DNA from: JAFEDN01 sp963795715
GTDB taxonomy: Bacteria > Pseudomonadota > Gammaproteobacteria > Coxiellales > Coxiellaceae
DNA length: 64,000 nt
Direction: 5' to 3'
NCBI GenBank assembly: GCA_963795715.1
Contig: CAWCIY010000004.1
Span: 1 to 64,000, forward strand
The position numbers and the translations under genes were made by a program. The notes beneath the pieces are model-generated. The model saw only the letters and a list, made by a program, of their open reading frames with translations. It made no database searches and was not told where the DNA came from. Positions 9,335 through 19,409 of the stretch are shown one piece after another (position 1 is the stretch's first letter; each line of letters begins with the position of its first letter).

Positions 9335-10078
9335 TTAACTCACTCTTTGACGGCAATCATAAAGCAATAATAAAGACAAATTAATCAATAATGGCATAAA
9401 TATTATTAAAGTAACTAAATCCGTTAATTCCATCAGATGATGGTTTAATAGCCATTGTGAATGCCGGGTATGAGTCGAAGAAATGAAAAACATAATGATT
9501 AATTCGGAATAGATTACCAACACTAACAGGAATCTTTTTTGGGCGTAGAACGCACTATAATAAAGAATTGAGCCTAAAGACTGAGGGTATATCACCGACA
9601 AAGGAATACTTAAATAAAAATAAATCAGTATTAGCACAAAAGGTATGCCCACCAAGAACACCATCGCAAAGCCTGCAACTGCTCCCTGAATTTTGGACAA
9701 ATCTACAATAACCCAACGGCCTAAAATAAAAAGTAGCATAAAAATGATAATGCCTAGGATGCAAATAAGATAAGCTTTCCAGCAAGAATAAAGGGATAAT
9801 TTAAAGGTATCTGCTAATGAAAAAGTTTCTCCTCGGAAATCTTTATCTACTGTGACCAGCGCCCAAATAAATAGAAAAATAATTGATATAGCCAGCAACC
9901 ACCCCAAAGCAATTTCCACTGGCCGAGCAAAATGGCTGTAGGTATAAAGCGACTTTAGAACCACACAGGTTAGGATAAAACCAAAAATCTTTTTTAGTGC
10001 GAACCAATAATACTGCACGCTTAACGAGAGTAGTTTATTAGAATTTTGAATACCGATCGGATATCTTATCTTTGCCAT
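9335..10078 (-). CDS. Integral membrane protein of unknown function
   Basis: 247 residues with about six hydrophobic helices, at roughly residues 28-48, 58-76, 98-120, 133-158, 180-200 and 220-240. The N-terminus (MAKIRYPIGIQNSNKLLS) is cytoplasmic-looking and the C-terminus is short and basic. No transporter or enzyme motif is visible. The layout resembles uncharacterised six-helix inner-membrane proteins of Coxiella and Legionella relatives. It is convergent with the siderophore porin and has its own upstream region of 330 bases. Confidence 0.65.
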   Translation of the reverse strand: MAKIRYPIGIQNSNKLLSLSVQYYWFALKKIFGFILTCVVLKSLYTYSHFARPVEIALGWLLAISIIFLFIWALVTVDKDFRGETFSLADTFKLSLYSCWKAYLICILGIIIFMLLFILGRWVIVDLSKIQGAVAGFAMVFLVGIPFVLILIYFYLSIPLSVIYPQSLGSILYYSAFYAQKRFLLVLVIYSELIIMFFISSTHTRHSQWLLNHHLMELTDLVTLIIFMPLLINLSLLLLYDCRQRVS

Positions 10079-10408
10079 ATTATAATTCCACCAAATTTTC
10101 TACTCTCCCCAAAATTGGGTTTTATCTGCGGTTTGTCCGCGGCAATCAAGTCGCGGGATGACGCCCTTGTGGTTTTCAGCTTAACTTAATGGCAGCGAAC
10201 CCACAAGTGGGGGAAAGGCGACAAAATGGAGCATCCAGCATCATGAGATGACGGGCTACTAAGAGAATAAATAAATTTTTGTCATGTCCAAAGCCTTGCG
10301 CAATTTAGCAGGTCATTGCTTAATAATTTGTTAATAATTTATTTGTATTATAAATTTTATAATTTTATTTTATTCATAAGTGGATGGATAAACCGATGAG
10401 GAAATTTT
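10079..10408. other. Intergenic region with a repeat core and a regulatory box
   Basis: It holds a GC-richer patch at about 10,100-10,255 including GCGGTTTGTCCGC and a 21-base block at 10,143-10,163 that recurs inverted at 57,193-57,213. The rest, from about 10,260, is AT-rich and looks like the control region of the kinase-like gene. Confidence 0.5.
10319..10334 (+). promoter_or_regulatory. PmrA-like box upstream of the kinase-like gene
   Basis: CTTAATAATTTGTTAA, followed by T, keeps both TTAA half-sites at the 7-base spacing of the PmrA recognition site known from Legionella pneumophila and Coxiella burnetii (roughly cTTAATatTnncTTAAt). It differs only at two weakly conserved positions. 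It lies 74 bases before the ATG at 10409. Confidence 0.5.
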
Positions 10409-11284
10409 ATGAGAAAAGATCAATCTAATCTTATAGGCAAAGGCACTTATAATTCTGTTTACCGGAATGGAGATAAAGTTGTAAAAATACCCGAGTTTGT
10501 ACATGAGATTAGTGAGCCTGAAAGAAATGTACGTATTGGGAAAGAAATATATCCTGAGCTGAAATTTTCTATTGAAGATAAAGGCTGGTCTATGCCCTTT
10601 ATGGAAAAAAAGGTAGAAACCTCCGAAAATGACAGAAGATGTGCAGAAGAAATACTCGGAATCTTCAAAGAAACCGGAAGAATACCTTGGGATGGATGCG
10701 GTACAGACAATTTTAGAGCAGATCGAAGTGGGAAATTGTACCTGGTGGATTATGATCTATGTTTTCGTCGAGGTTCGATAGCCTCAGACAAGCATTTGAC
10801 ACTTAATGAAAACTATTTTTATAATGATTATTGGAGATCGCATGAAGATTACGGTAACGTACCCTACACTGTCGGTATAATAAAAAAATTAGTAAGCTTG
10901 GATAAGATTCTAGCAGCAGAAGGTGTAGAATTCTCAGAAATCAAAAAAGAAAATCTTACATTTGAAAATGTTTGTGCTATTCAGGAAGGTAGAACTCCTA
11001 TGTGGGTGCCTCAATTCGATAGAACTTGGCAAAGAGCTCATAACGCCGCTCAAGGATATTTGAATGTTAATGAACATAAACATACTCCTAAACAGAGTGG
11101 AGTAAATCAAACATATGAATTTCTCGAAAAGCTTAAAAATATAAAAAAAACTGATTCTGAAAGCGTAGAAAAGGAAGTGAGAAATTGGATTCAAGGTTAT
11201 GGCATTTTTGGACGAAAATCGACTAAGACTAAAAATTCTCGTGAAGGCTTTGCCCGCTTATATGGATTCACAAGGGAAAGATAA
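10409..11284 (+). CDS. Small eukaryotic-like protein kinase fold protein, candidate secreted effector
   Basis: 291 residues with no signal peptide. The N-terminus has a Gly-rich loop (IGKGTYNSVY, residues 9-18) and a following VVKIP that would supply the ATP-binding Lys. At about residue 95, GCGTDNFRADRSGKLYLVDYD resembles a compact catalytic loop with D and N, and DYD stands in for DFG. The fold region is very short, so this would be a minimal or atypical kinase. The C-terminal 90 residues are charged and helical. GAGG lies upstream of ATG at a good distance. A PmrA-like box and the absence of neighbouring operon genes suggest a Dot/Icm-type effector. Activity is inferred only. Confidence 0.6.
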   Translation: MRKDQSNLIGKGTYNSVYRNGDKVVKIPEFVHEISEPERNVRIGKEIYPELKFSIEDKGWSMPFMEKKVETSENDRRCAEEILGIFKETGRIPWDGCGTDNFRADRSGKLYLVDYDLCFRRGSIASDKHLTLNENYFYNDYWRSHEDYGNVPYTVGIIKKLVSLDKILAAEGVEFSEIKKENLTFENVCAIQEGRTPMWVPQFDRTWQRAHNAAQGYLNVNEHKHTPKQSGVNQTYEFLEKLKNIKKTDSESVEKEVRNWIQGYGIFGRKSTKTKNSREGFARLYGFTRER

Positions 11285-11317
11285 AATAAGAGCTACAATT
11301 CTCGCTGAAGGAAAAAG

Positions 11318-11361
11318 CAGCCCTCACCCTAACCCTCTCCCACAAGTGGGAGAGGGAATAA
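11318..11361 (+). repeat. Dispersed repeat, family B, copy 1
   Basis: CCCTCACCCTAACCCTCTCC then CACAAGTGGGAGAGGGAATA. The inverted counterpart is at about 39,820-39,862. It contains the stem CCCTCTCCCAC/GTGGGAGAGGG and lies between the convergent kinase-like and fadB-like genes. Confidence 0.75.
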
Positions 11362-11379
11362 TAAACCTTAGCTTGATCC

Positions 11380-13407
11380 CTATGGGCCGTTATTCCAACC
11401 AGAAACGGGTTGAAACCGTTCACCATATTGTTTACTAAATTGGGTCAGCTTTTCTTTGATAATTTCCGGACCCACTTGACGAATATATTCCATCGGTCCA
11501 CCTCTAAAAGGGGCAAAACCAACTCCGTAAATCATCCCCGCATCCAGCAAATCTGCAGAAGCGACCACATGCTCGGCTAAACAGGCCACTGCTTCATTGC
11601 ACAAACGTAAAATCAAGCGGTCGGTTAAATCTGGCACTTGAGTTGAGGTTGCCTTTTGCCCCGCCTTTTTTGTTCCATGGGCGTATGTATAAAACCCACG
11701 CCCGGTTTTAACGCCTAAATGATTTTGCGATACCATAGTGGTCAGCTTGGCAGGAATTTGCAAATGATAATAGGGTGCTAAATGTTTGGCCACTGACAAA
11801 CAAATATCTAAACCTACGTGGTCTGCAAGCTCCAATGGTCCCATAGGCATACCAAAATCTTTTGCGGCCTGATCAATGGTACCCATAGCAACACCTTCTT
11901 CATGCAACAGAACAGCCTCCAACAAATACGGCATCAAAATACGGTTAATCAAAAAGCCAGGTTTGCTGGCCACTGGTAACGGAAAATGGTTTAAAAGATT
12001 AACAAAACCAGCCGCATTTGCCAGCATTTCAGCATTTGCCTGCTCCGCTCCAATCACCTCAATCAACATCATTTTTGCTACAGGATTAAAAAAATGCAAT
12101 CCGATCAGTTTCTTAGGGTCCTCCAAGATGGTAGCGATTTCTTGCAACGGAATACTGGAAGTATTGGTAGCCAGTAAAGCTTGCGGCTTTAAATTGGGCA
12201 GTAAATCTTTAAAAACTTGACGCTTAACAGCTAAATTCTCGAATACAGCTTCAATCACCACATCCGCATGTTTTACTCCCAAACCCGTGGGGTCTGGTTG
12301 AAATCGATCCATAGCTGCTTGGACTAATCGAGATTGACCCCATTTTTTTGAAAATAGTTTTTTTGCTCGCACAACCGCAGGCGCTATTTTCTCAGGAGTT
12401 TGATCCTGCAATGTGACCGTAAAACCTTTGTAGGCGCACCAGGCTGCAATATCACCGCCCATAGCGCCTGCGCCTATGACGTGCACATGTTTCGGCTTAA
12501 AATGGCTATTTTTAGCAAAAGCCTTGAGCTGATCCTGTAAAAAGAATGCCCGAACCAATTCCTTACTAGTTGAACCGACCATTAAATGAGCGATGGATTG
12601 TGCTTCGTTAATCATTGCCTTCTCACCTTTAGCTCCAGCACGCTCCCAATTTCGTAGGATGGCATAAGGTGCAGGATAATGTTCTTCTTTGACTTTTTGT
12701 CGAAGTTTTTGGTGAAAAACCCTAAACAATACCGGTCTAACCCATGCGGCATTGCTTAAACAAGCGGTCAGGTCAGTATGGGTTGAAGGTTGTCGCAAAA
12801 TATAATATCGAGCGGCTTTCTCTAAATATCGCTCGGGCACGGCGGTATCGACAATTCCCAAACGCATGGCTTCTTTAGCATTTACCGGCGTTCCAGTAAG
12901 CATCATTTTCAAAGCGCTGGCAGCCCCAATCAGTTGGGGTAGTCGCACCGTTCCACCCCAGCCAGGATGCAAACCTAGTTTAACTTCCGGTAATCCTAAT
13001 TGAGTTGCGGGAATGTCTTCAGCAATTCGGTAACGGCAAGCTAAAGCTAATTCCAAACCACCTCCCAAACAAAATCCGCGAATTAATGCCACAGTAGGGA
13101 CCGGCAGCTGGTGTAACTGTTCCAAAATAATCTGTGCCTGTCGAATCAAATCAAAAGCCTGTTCCGAAGTTTGTATGGCCGTAAATTGTTTAATATCAGC
13201 ACCCGCGATAAAGCCCTTGCTCTTACCGGATAAAATAATGACTCCAACAGGTAAATCTCGCTGCAACTTAGTTAAAATACTGGCTAATTCGGTAAACACT
13301 TCCTGATTTAAGGTATTAACCGAAGCCCCTTTACGGTCCAAGGTTAGCCATAAAATTCGATCGGCGTCAGTAGATAAGCGCCAATGTTGGTATAATGTTT
13401 CATCCAT
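11380..13407 (-). CDS. fadB: Fatty-acid oxidation complex alpha subunit (enoyl-CoA hydratase / 3-hydroxyacyl-CoA dehydrogenase)
   Basis: This bifunctional enzyme hydrates 2-enoyl-CoA and oxidises 3-hydroxyacyl-CoA in beta-oxidation. The crotonase domain spans residues about 1-190, with GFCLGGGLELALACRYRIA and a catalytic-type Glu in LPEVKLGLHPGWGG. The NAD-binding dehydrogenase domain starts near residue 305 with HVIGAGAMGGDIAAW and carries the catalytic His region GLHFFNPVAKM. Two C-terminal 3HCDH domains follow. I start it at ATG 13407 (MDETLYQHW): the open frame upstream overlaps the thiolase end and encodes nonsense. At 675 residues it is a little shorter than E. coli FadB/FadJ. It lies 11 bases after the thiolase gene, in one operon. 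FadJ is an equally valid name. Confidence 0.9.
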   Translation of the reverse strand: MDETLYQHWRLSTDADRILWLTLDRKGASVNTLNQEVFTELASILTKLQRDLPVGVIILSGKSKGFIAGADIKQFTAIQTSEQAFDLIRQAQIILEQLHQLPVPTVALIRGFCLGGGLELALACRYRIAEDIPATQLGLPEVKLGLHPGWGGTVRLPQLIGAASALKMMLTGTPVNAKEAMRLGIVDTAVPERYLEKAARYYILRQPSTHTDLTACLSNAAWVRPVLFRVFHQKLRQKVKEEHYPAPYAILRNWERAGAKGEKAMINEAQSIAHLMVGSTSKELVRAFFLQDQLKAFAKNSHFKPKHVHVIGAGAMGGDIAAWCAYKGFTVTLQDQTPEKIAPAVVRAKKLFSKKWGQSRLVQAAMDRFQPDPTGLGVKHADVVIEAVFENLAVKRQVFKDLLPNLKPQALLATNTSSIPLQEIATILEDPKKLIGLHFFNPVAKMMLIEVIGAEQANAEMLANAAGFVNLLNHFPLPVASKPGFLINRILMPYLLEAVLLHEEGVAMGTIDQAAKDFGMPMGPLELADHVGLDICLSVAKHLAPYYHLQIPAKLTTMVSQNHLGVKTGRGFYTYAHGTKKAGQKATSTQVPDLTDRLILRLCNEAVACLAEHVVASADLLDAGMIYGVGFAPFRGGPMEYIRQVGPEIIKEKLTQFSKQYGERFQPVSGWNNGP

Positions 13408-13418
13408 AGCCTTTTTCC

Positions 13419-14696
13419 TCACACTTCTAGCAGCATGGCGCCGCCTTGACCACCACCAATACAGATGGCGGCCACCCCTAAGCGAGCGCCATTTCTTTTT
13501 AAAATATGAAGCAAGTGCAACACAATTCGAGCCCCACTTGCCCCGACCGGATGACCTAAAGCAACCGCGCCTCCATCTATATTTAACCGGTCTATATCGA
13601 GTGAACCAAAGGAAGAGGACAGACCTAGATGTTGACGGCAAAAAGCCTCGTTTTCCCAAGCGGCAAGACAGGCCAAAACTTGCACCGCAAATGCCTCGTT
13701 AATTTCCCAATAATCAATATCGGACAATTGTAACTGATTTCTTTGCAACAGCGGGGTTGCCGCCATCACCGGTCCCAATCCCATGGTTTCAGGAGGCAAG
13801 GCCGCCCATTGGATATCTCTTATTCTGCCCAAGATGGGCAATTGATAACGTTTAACTGCAGCCTCGGTAGCCAAAATCAGCATGGCAGCGCCATCCGTTA
13901 CCTGAGAACTATTGCCGGCAGTGACCTCTCCAAAAGGTTTATCAAAAAAAGGTTTTAAGCTGGCCAGTTTTTCTAAGCTGGTATCGCGCCTTAAGCCGGT
14001 ATCGGAAGTAAAACAATGCCCCTCTGCGTCATATAAGGGAACAACTTCGTTCAAGAAACCATGGTCTTGTGCATCCGCCAAGCGCTGATGACTGCGCAAA
14101 GAAAATTGGTCCATCTTTTGCCTGCTGATATGGAACTGATACCCTAAAATTTCTGCAGTTTGTCCCATGTCCATACCGATTAGGTGATCGGTCAAACCTC
14201 CTCGCAGCGCAACCACCGGCTTTAAAAAATGTAGACGAAATTCACTCAGTTCCTTCACCTTTTTTTCTAAAGAAGCTCGAGTTCGTATTCGACCCAGCCA
14301 ATTAATCAACGATGGATTCCAAAGAATCGGAGCATGACTCATCGCTTCCGTTCCACCCGCCAAGACCAAGTCATAGCGGTCTAGCAGCATGTCTTTCATT
14401 GCCGAATCTAAAGCTTGCATGCCAGAAGCGCAATTGCGTTGCACGGTCCACGCAGGCGTCTTTACACCACAACGTAACCTAAGGCTGACAATTCGACCAA
14501 TATTGGCTTCATCCTCCCGCGGCATGACACAGCCTATAATGGTCTCACCCACTTCATCAGGAGCAAATGGTTGACGCAATAACAAGTCGCGTCCTGCAGC
14601 CACAGCTAAATCTGCGGCGCTAAACGGGCCAGGCTGTTGCCGAGCTTTAATGAAAGGAGTGCGTGCACCATCAATGATGTATATGGCTTTTTTCAT
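13419..14696 (-). CDS. fadI: Acetyl-CoA C-acyltransferase (3-ketoacyl-CoA thiolase)
   Basis: This enzyme cleaves 3-ketoacyl-CoA with CoA to release acetyl-CoA, the last step of beta-oxidation. The 425-residue length fits the FadI type better than the ~390-residue FadA type. Catalytic Cys89 lies in QRNCASGMQA. The conserved GGAVALGHPVGASG carries the active-site His, and CIGGGQGGA near the C-terminus carries the second Cys. The gene lies directly upstream of the fadB-like gene on the minus strand, so the two subunits are probably translated together. The gene order thiolase then alpha subunit matches fadI-fadJ. AGGAGATTATC precedes the ATG. Confidence 0.9.
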   Translation of the reverse strand: MKKAIYIIDGARTPFIKARQQPGPFSAADLAVAAGRDLLLRQPFAPDEVGETIIGCVMPREDEANIGRIVSLRLRCGVKTPAWTVQRNCASGMQALDSAMKDMLLDRYDLVLAGGTEAMSHAPILWNPSLINWLGRIRTRASLEKKVKELSEFRLHFLKPVVALRGGLTDHLIGMDMGQTAEILGYQFHISRQKMDQFSLRSHQRLADAQDHGFLNEVVPLYDAEGHCFTSDTGLRRDTSLEKLASLKPFFDKPFGEVTAGNSSQVTDGAAMLILATEAAVKRYQLPILGRIRDIQWAALPPETMGLGPVMAATPLLQRNQLQLSDIDYWEINEAFAVQVLACLAAWENEAFCRQHLGLSSSFGSLDIDRLNIDGGAVALGHPVGASGARIVLHLLHILKRNGARLGVAAICIGGGQGGAMLLEV

Positions 14697-14734
14697 TTGA
14701 TAATCTCCTTAAGACTCCTGCCTTACCCTAATTA

Positions 14735-17161
14735 TTATAGCGTAACATGTCCTGTTTTAACTTCCTCAAATTCATCGACTTGGATCACTTCCCAATATAA
14801 ATCAGCGATCGTTTGTAATTGCTGTTTTTCCTGATCACTGATTTGGCCTTGCTGATGCGCTTGGCGAATTTGGGTCGATACATAACTTTCTAAATGTTCT
14901 GGAAATGGAATGGTTCCTTTGGCTTGAGTCAATTTTGTCAACAAGCCGGCGTTTTCTACCAATGCAATAAAGGCTTGCTCCATTTTCCAAGCTGAGCTAT
15001 TCACGCTCAAGTGACAATGTTGAGACAAGTCTTTCCGTAAGGTCAAGTTTTCACAAAGCGCTTGAGTTATGCTGGCCGTAGTAGCATCGGTTGCTCCTTT
15101 ATAAGCACTGCCCCAAGGGAAAATAAAAAAACGCAAAAGACTAGCGACCCAACCAATGGGAAAATTAGCAAGAAATTCCACGATAGCCTCACGCATTTTT
15201 CCAAAACAAAACGACAATCCCCATTGCAAAAAATTCTCTTCTTCAGGAGGTTGCCCTCGATTAATAAAATGCTGAAGCAAAGCCACGCCCATGCACAAAT
15301 AACTCAGTACATCACCTAAACGTGCCGAGAGCGCTTCTTTTATTTTTAAGCGCTTTCCTAATACGAGCAAAGTGATGTCAGTCAAAACAGCGAAAGCGTT
15401 ACTCATACGAGTCAACTGCCTACACTCTCTTTGAAAACTTTTAACTTTGCCTACACCAATAAAGCGACCGGCGGTTAGACCGTAAATCACTAAACGGGCT
15501 AATTGGCTTAAGATAAAACCGATATGTTGGCAAAACACTCGGTCAAAGCCGCTGGCGTCCTGATTCATAGCGGCAGTCAGTTCGCTACGAAGATAAGGAT
15601 GACATCGTAATACCCCTTGGCCATAGATAATTAAACCGCGAGTTAAAATATTAGCGCCTTCCACAGTAATATTGATCGGAGCAGCAAAATGCAAATAACC
15701 TAAATAATCCCGTGGTCCCAATTGAATTCCTTTGCCACCATGAATATCCATACTATCGGCAACAATTTGCCGGGCAAACTCAGTTAAATGATATTTGCTG
15801 ATAGCAGATGCCAACTGCCGGACGAGCTCCTGTTTGAATCGCTTGCACTGTGGACAATCGCAGCGCTTCACATAAATAGTAAGTCCCGCCAATCCTGCCC
15901 AAAACTTGTGAAACGCCTTCAAACTTGGCAATCGGTCGATGAAATTGCCGGCGCACCATAGCATAAGCGCTTGACATTCTTAAACAAAATTGCGCCATTG
16001 CAGTCGCTAAACTAGGAAGAGAAATACCTCGGCCTACTACCAAACATTCCATCATCATTTGCCAACCTTGACCACGGCGCTCTACCCCGCCAATCAGCTG
16101 ATCCAAAGGGAGAAAGACATCTTTGCCCCGCACTGGCCCATTCATAAAACCCATATTCATTGGCGCATGACGCGTACCTTTATAACACCCGATAAATGTG
16201 CCGGAACTAAAGCTAAAGTGATGCCAATATCCACTTCATCTCCCAACAAGTGCTCCGGATCAAACAGTCTAAAGGCCAATCCAATTAAGGTGGCTATAGG
16301 CGCCAAAGTAATATAGCGTTTATTGAAATTCAGTCTGACACCCAGCACGTTTTTTCCACCAAATTGCCCCCAGCACACTACACCGGAATCACTGATACTG
16401 GCTGCATCGCTTCCAGCCTCGGGCCCGGTTAAAGCAAAACAAGCAATTTCTTCACCACGCACCAACCGGGGGAGATAATAATTTTTTTGTTCCAAAGTGC
16501 CAAAGTTTTTTAAAAATTCAGCCGGCCCTAATGAATTCGGGACCATCACAGTAATGGCCGCACTGATACTGTTAGAAGCAATCTTACTGATAATTGCTGA
16601 ATGCGCTAAAGGAGAAAAACCATGTCCGCCATATTCTGGCGCCATTTCTAAGGCCCAAAAACCTTTATTTTTGATCATCTCCCAAGCCGCTGGGGGTAAA
16701 TCTCCTTGAGAACTAATGCGCCATTCATCCAATAAATCACAAAATTGACTGACTTCTTGTTCTAGAAAAGATTGCTCAGCCGGAGTTAACTTGCAAAGAT
16801 TGGTTTTTAACAAATGATCCCAATTAGGTTCACCGCTGAATAATTCATTGCCCCACCAAGCTCCGCCGGCGTCGATTACTTGTTGCTCAGCCAAAGATAA
16901 AGGTGGATTTTCCCGTTGGAACCAGCGCAAAAATGGTTCAATTAGAATAGTAAGCCGCAAGGGTCTAATCCAGACCAGCAAAGCTAAAAGCAACCAGATT
17001 ATAGCCAAAATTAAACAAACAATCGGATTAAACAAGCGCCCATAGTACGAGATTAACAAAGCGACTGCGCTTAGCGGTAGTGCGACTGAAGCCTTACAGC
17101 GGAAAAATAATAAGCTCCAGATTAGAGCAATAAACACAATTCCGCTGATGAATCCAATCAT
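14735..17161 (-). pseudogene. fadE: Acyl-CoA dehydrogenase FadE, frame broken at two places
   Basis: FadE catalyses the first oxidation of fatty acyl-CoA at the inner membrane. The 5' part (17161 to about 16160) has two hydrophobic helices at residues 1-70, then the dehydrogenase N-domain (GFWALEMAPEYGGHGFSP, ACFALTGPEAGSDAAS). The frame then changes near 16,165 and gives MGFMNGPVRGKDVFLPLD through FEGVSQVLGRIGG. It changes again near 15,810 and gives AISKYHLTEFARQ, DIHGGKGIQLG and ITVEGANILTRGLIIYGQG, ending at 14735. Joined, it has the usual FadE length of about 805 residues and no missing domain. Homology continues cleanly through both breaks, so two single-base sequencing errors are likely. 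It overlaps the aminopeptidase gene by 4 bases. Confidence 0.85.
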
Positions 17162-18543
17162 TTCAGATATCTATTTTGCAAAAAGGCGTAGACAGCTCTG
17201 AAGCCATTCGCCTCGCCACCTACCGGTCTTCCGGACAAGCGGTCAAAATTCCAGCCGCTGACGTCAAAATGAGCCCATGGAATCGTGGCTGGAATAAACT
17301 GCTTCAAATATAAAGCGGCGGTAATAGCGCCGGCGTACGGTCCGTTTGAGGCATTGCAAATATCGGCAATCTCACTTTTCAGATATCGTTCATACGGTTG
17401 ATGCAAAGGCAAGCGCCAAACGGGATCGCGGGCGCGATCGGCAGCCAAAATCAAATCCTCTGCTAGTTTTTCCTGATTGGCAAAAAAAGACGCCACATCT
17501 GGACCCACCGCCACTCGGGCCGCACCGGTTAAAGTGGAGAAATCAATGATCAAATCCGGCTTTTCCTCCGCCGCTGCAGCCAATGCATCTCCCAAGATTA
17601 ACCGTCCTTCGGCATCGGTGTTGCTGATCTCTACGGTAATTCCCGACCGGGTTCTAAAAACGTCCCCCGGCCGATAATTATTCCCGGCAACCATGTTTTC
17701 AGCCATTGGCAAAATAGCGCGCAGACGAACCGGCAATTTCTGCGCCATAATCAGACGGGCTAGTCCCAAAACGTGAGCGGCGCCGCCCATGTCTTTTTTC
17801 ATCAGGCGCATCCCATCTGGGGATTTTAAATTCATACCCCCACTATCAAAGCAAATACCTTTACCGACTAAAGTGAGCATCGGCGCTTGTGGCTCGCCCC
17901 AACGTAAATCCACCAAGCAAGGAGGTCGCGAACTGCCCCTGCCGACCGCATATACTAAGGGATAATTGGCAGAAAGCAGCTCTTCACCTCGAATGATTGT
18001 TGCGGTGGCGGGATACTCTTGAGTCAAAGTTAAGGCGATATCCGCTAACATGGCGGGGCTCATATCTTCGGTGGGCGTATTAATCAAATCTCTGACCCAG
18101 CAAATACTGGTCACCATGTTGTTACAGAATTTTGGATTTGCCGATTCCGGCACCCATAGTTGCGGTTTGCCCAAATCTTTTAAAACGCGATATTTTTGTT
18201 GATAGCGATTAAAGATATAAGAACCTAATCCCCAGGCCATAATAATGCGTGGCTCCGGTTCCGGAACATCTATCCGATATTGGCCGGACGGCAGTTTGCC
18301 GGGCAAATCGCCAAAAACCCAAAAATCATCGGCATTGGCTATTCCCACCAAAACCATAGCCAGCTTTCCTTCATTATTAGGAACGAAACAAAAGCTGCCG
18401 GCATCGGCAATAAAGCGATTAGCTTGGACCCATTGACGGATAAAGCTGGATTGGCTAGAAACCCAGGATTCAAAAGTAGATTTGAGCACCGGCATTATCG
18501 GAACTAAATCATTTCCAGGCTGAGTAATAAAACAATTTAACAT
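17158..18543 (-). CDS. Leucyl aminopeptidase, M17 family
   Basis: This metal-dependent aminopeptidase removes N-terminal residues from peptides in the cytoplasm. The C-terminal catalytic domain shows GKGICFDSGGMNLKS, MKKDMGGAAHVLG and the M17 signature NTDAEGRLILGDAL, which bring the metal-binding Asp/Glu and Lys/Arg residues. The N-terminal 160 residues form the variable domain. ATG at 18543 is preceded by GGGGAG at good spacing, so I prefer it over the TTG at 18555. At 461 residues it resembles the PepA-like/PepB-like short members. Its 3' end overlaps the fadE start by 4 bases, suggesting joint transcription. It is divergent from the phosphoribosyltransferase gene. Confidence 0.88.
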   Translation of the reverse strand: MLNCFITQPGNDLVPIMPVLKSTFESWVSSQSSFIRQWVQANRFIADAGSFCFVPNNEGKLAMVLVGIANADDFWVFGDLPGKLPSGQYRIDVPEPEPRIIMAWGLGSYIFNRYQQKYRVLKDLGKPQLWVPESANPKFCNNMVTSICWVRDLINTPTEDMSPAMLADIALTLTQEYPATATIIRGEELLSANYPLVYAVGRGSSRPPCLVDLRWGEPQAPMLTLVGKGICFDSGGMNLKSPDGMRLMKKDMGGAAHVLGLARLIMAQKLPVRLRAILPMAENMVAGNNYRPGDVFRTRSGITVEISNTDAEGRLILGDALAAAAEEKPDLIIDFSTLTGAARVAVGPDVASFFANQEKLAEDLILAADRARDPVWRLPLHQPYERYLKSEIADICNASNGPYAGAITAALYLKQFIPATIPWAHFDVSGWNFDRLSGRPVGGEANGFRAVYAFLQNRYLK

Positions 18544-18770
18544 GCGACTCCCCAAAATAAAAATGGGACTTATTGTTGCATATTAAGACTTAACTTCATA
18601 TTCTTCAATAAGAAATCCAGAATTACGTTATTTATACTTTTTAGTTTCATAAACAAAAACTCCTTTGCTAAATAATAATCACAATAGAACAAAAAATGCA
18701 CTATTCTCTAGATATTAGAAATTTAATCTAGATTAGAAAAATGACAGTAAAGAGTTGCTATATTTTCTTT

Positions 18771-19409
18771 ATGGCAAGAAGATTTCGGGACCGGGTAGAA
18801 GCCGGTCAATTACTAGCACAAAGTTTACAGGAATATAAAGGGCAGAAAAACGTGACTGTACTGGCGCTTCCGCGCGGCGGGGTGCCAGTAGGATATCAGG
18901 TGGCAAAAGCATTAAACCTACCTTTAGATATATTTTTAGTTCGAAAATTAGGAGTTCCTGGACAGGAAGAATTGGCTTTTGGCGCTATCGCCGCAGGTGG
19001 CATCATTGTCCATAATGAAGAAATTATTCAATTACTAAACCTAAATCCAAGCAGTATTGAAGCTGTAATCGCGCGGGAAAAAACCGTTTTAGATGAAAGA
19101 AATCGCAAGTACCGAGGTGACAGACCTTTTCCCGATTTACGAAATCAAACGGTTATTTTAGTAGACGATGGAATCGCTACAGGCGCAACCATGCGCGCAG
19201 CAATCAGCGCCCTAAAAGATCAATGCCGGAAATTAGCAGTCGCTGTGCCGGTTGGACCTCCGGAAACCATTACAAAATTACAAAAAATCGCCGATGCAGT
19301 AGTGTGTTTGGAAACACCTGCTATATTTTTTGCAATAGGTAACTGGTATGAGGATTTTTCCCAAACGAGTGATGAAGAAGTTCAACAACTATTGAGTAAA
19401 AATTTATGA
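18771..19409 (+). CDS. Phosphoribosyltransferase-family protein
   Basis: A type I phosphoribosyltransferase fold protein. The PRPP-binding loop is VILVDDGIATGATMRAAI near residues 117-134, and the front part has TVLALPRGGVPVGYQVAK followed by LVRKLGVPGQEELAFGAIA. These mark the ComF/erythromycin-esterase-associated PRT group of unknown substrate. The frame is open from 18741, but the homologous N-terminus begins at MARRFRDRVEAG, so I choose ATG 18771, although neither start has a strong ribosome site. Its stop overlaps the next start by 4 bases (19406-19409). The PRT plus dienelactone-hydrolase pair is a recurrent gene pairing, which suggests a joint but unknown task. Confidence 0.8.
   Translation: MARRFRDRVEAGQLLAQSLQEYKGQKNVTVLALPRGGVPVGYQVAKALNLPLDIFLVRKLGVPGQEELAFGAIAAGGIIVHNEEIIQLLNLNPSSIEAVIAREKTVLDERNRKYRGDRPFPDLRNQTVILVDDGIATGATMRAAISALKDQCRKLAVAVPVGPPETITKLQKIADAVVCLETPAIFFAIGNWYEDFSQTSDEEVQQLLSKNL

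Noticed and set aside
13408..13659. N-terminal extension of the fadB-like protein
   Set aside because: The extra 84 residues overlap the thiolase 3' end, are rich in Trp/Arg runs and do not match the family; ATG 13407 gives the true N-terminus.
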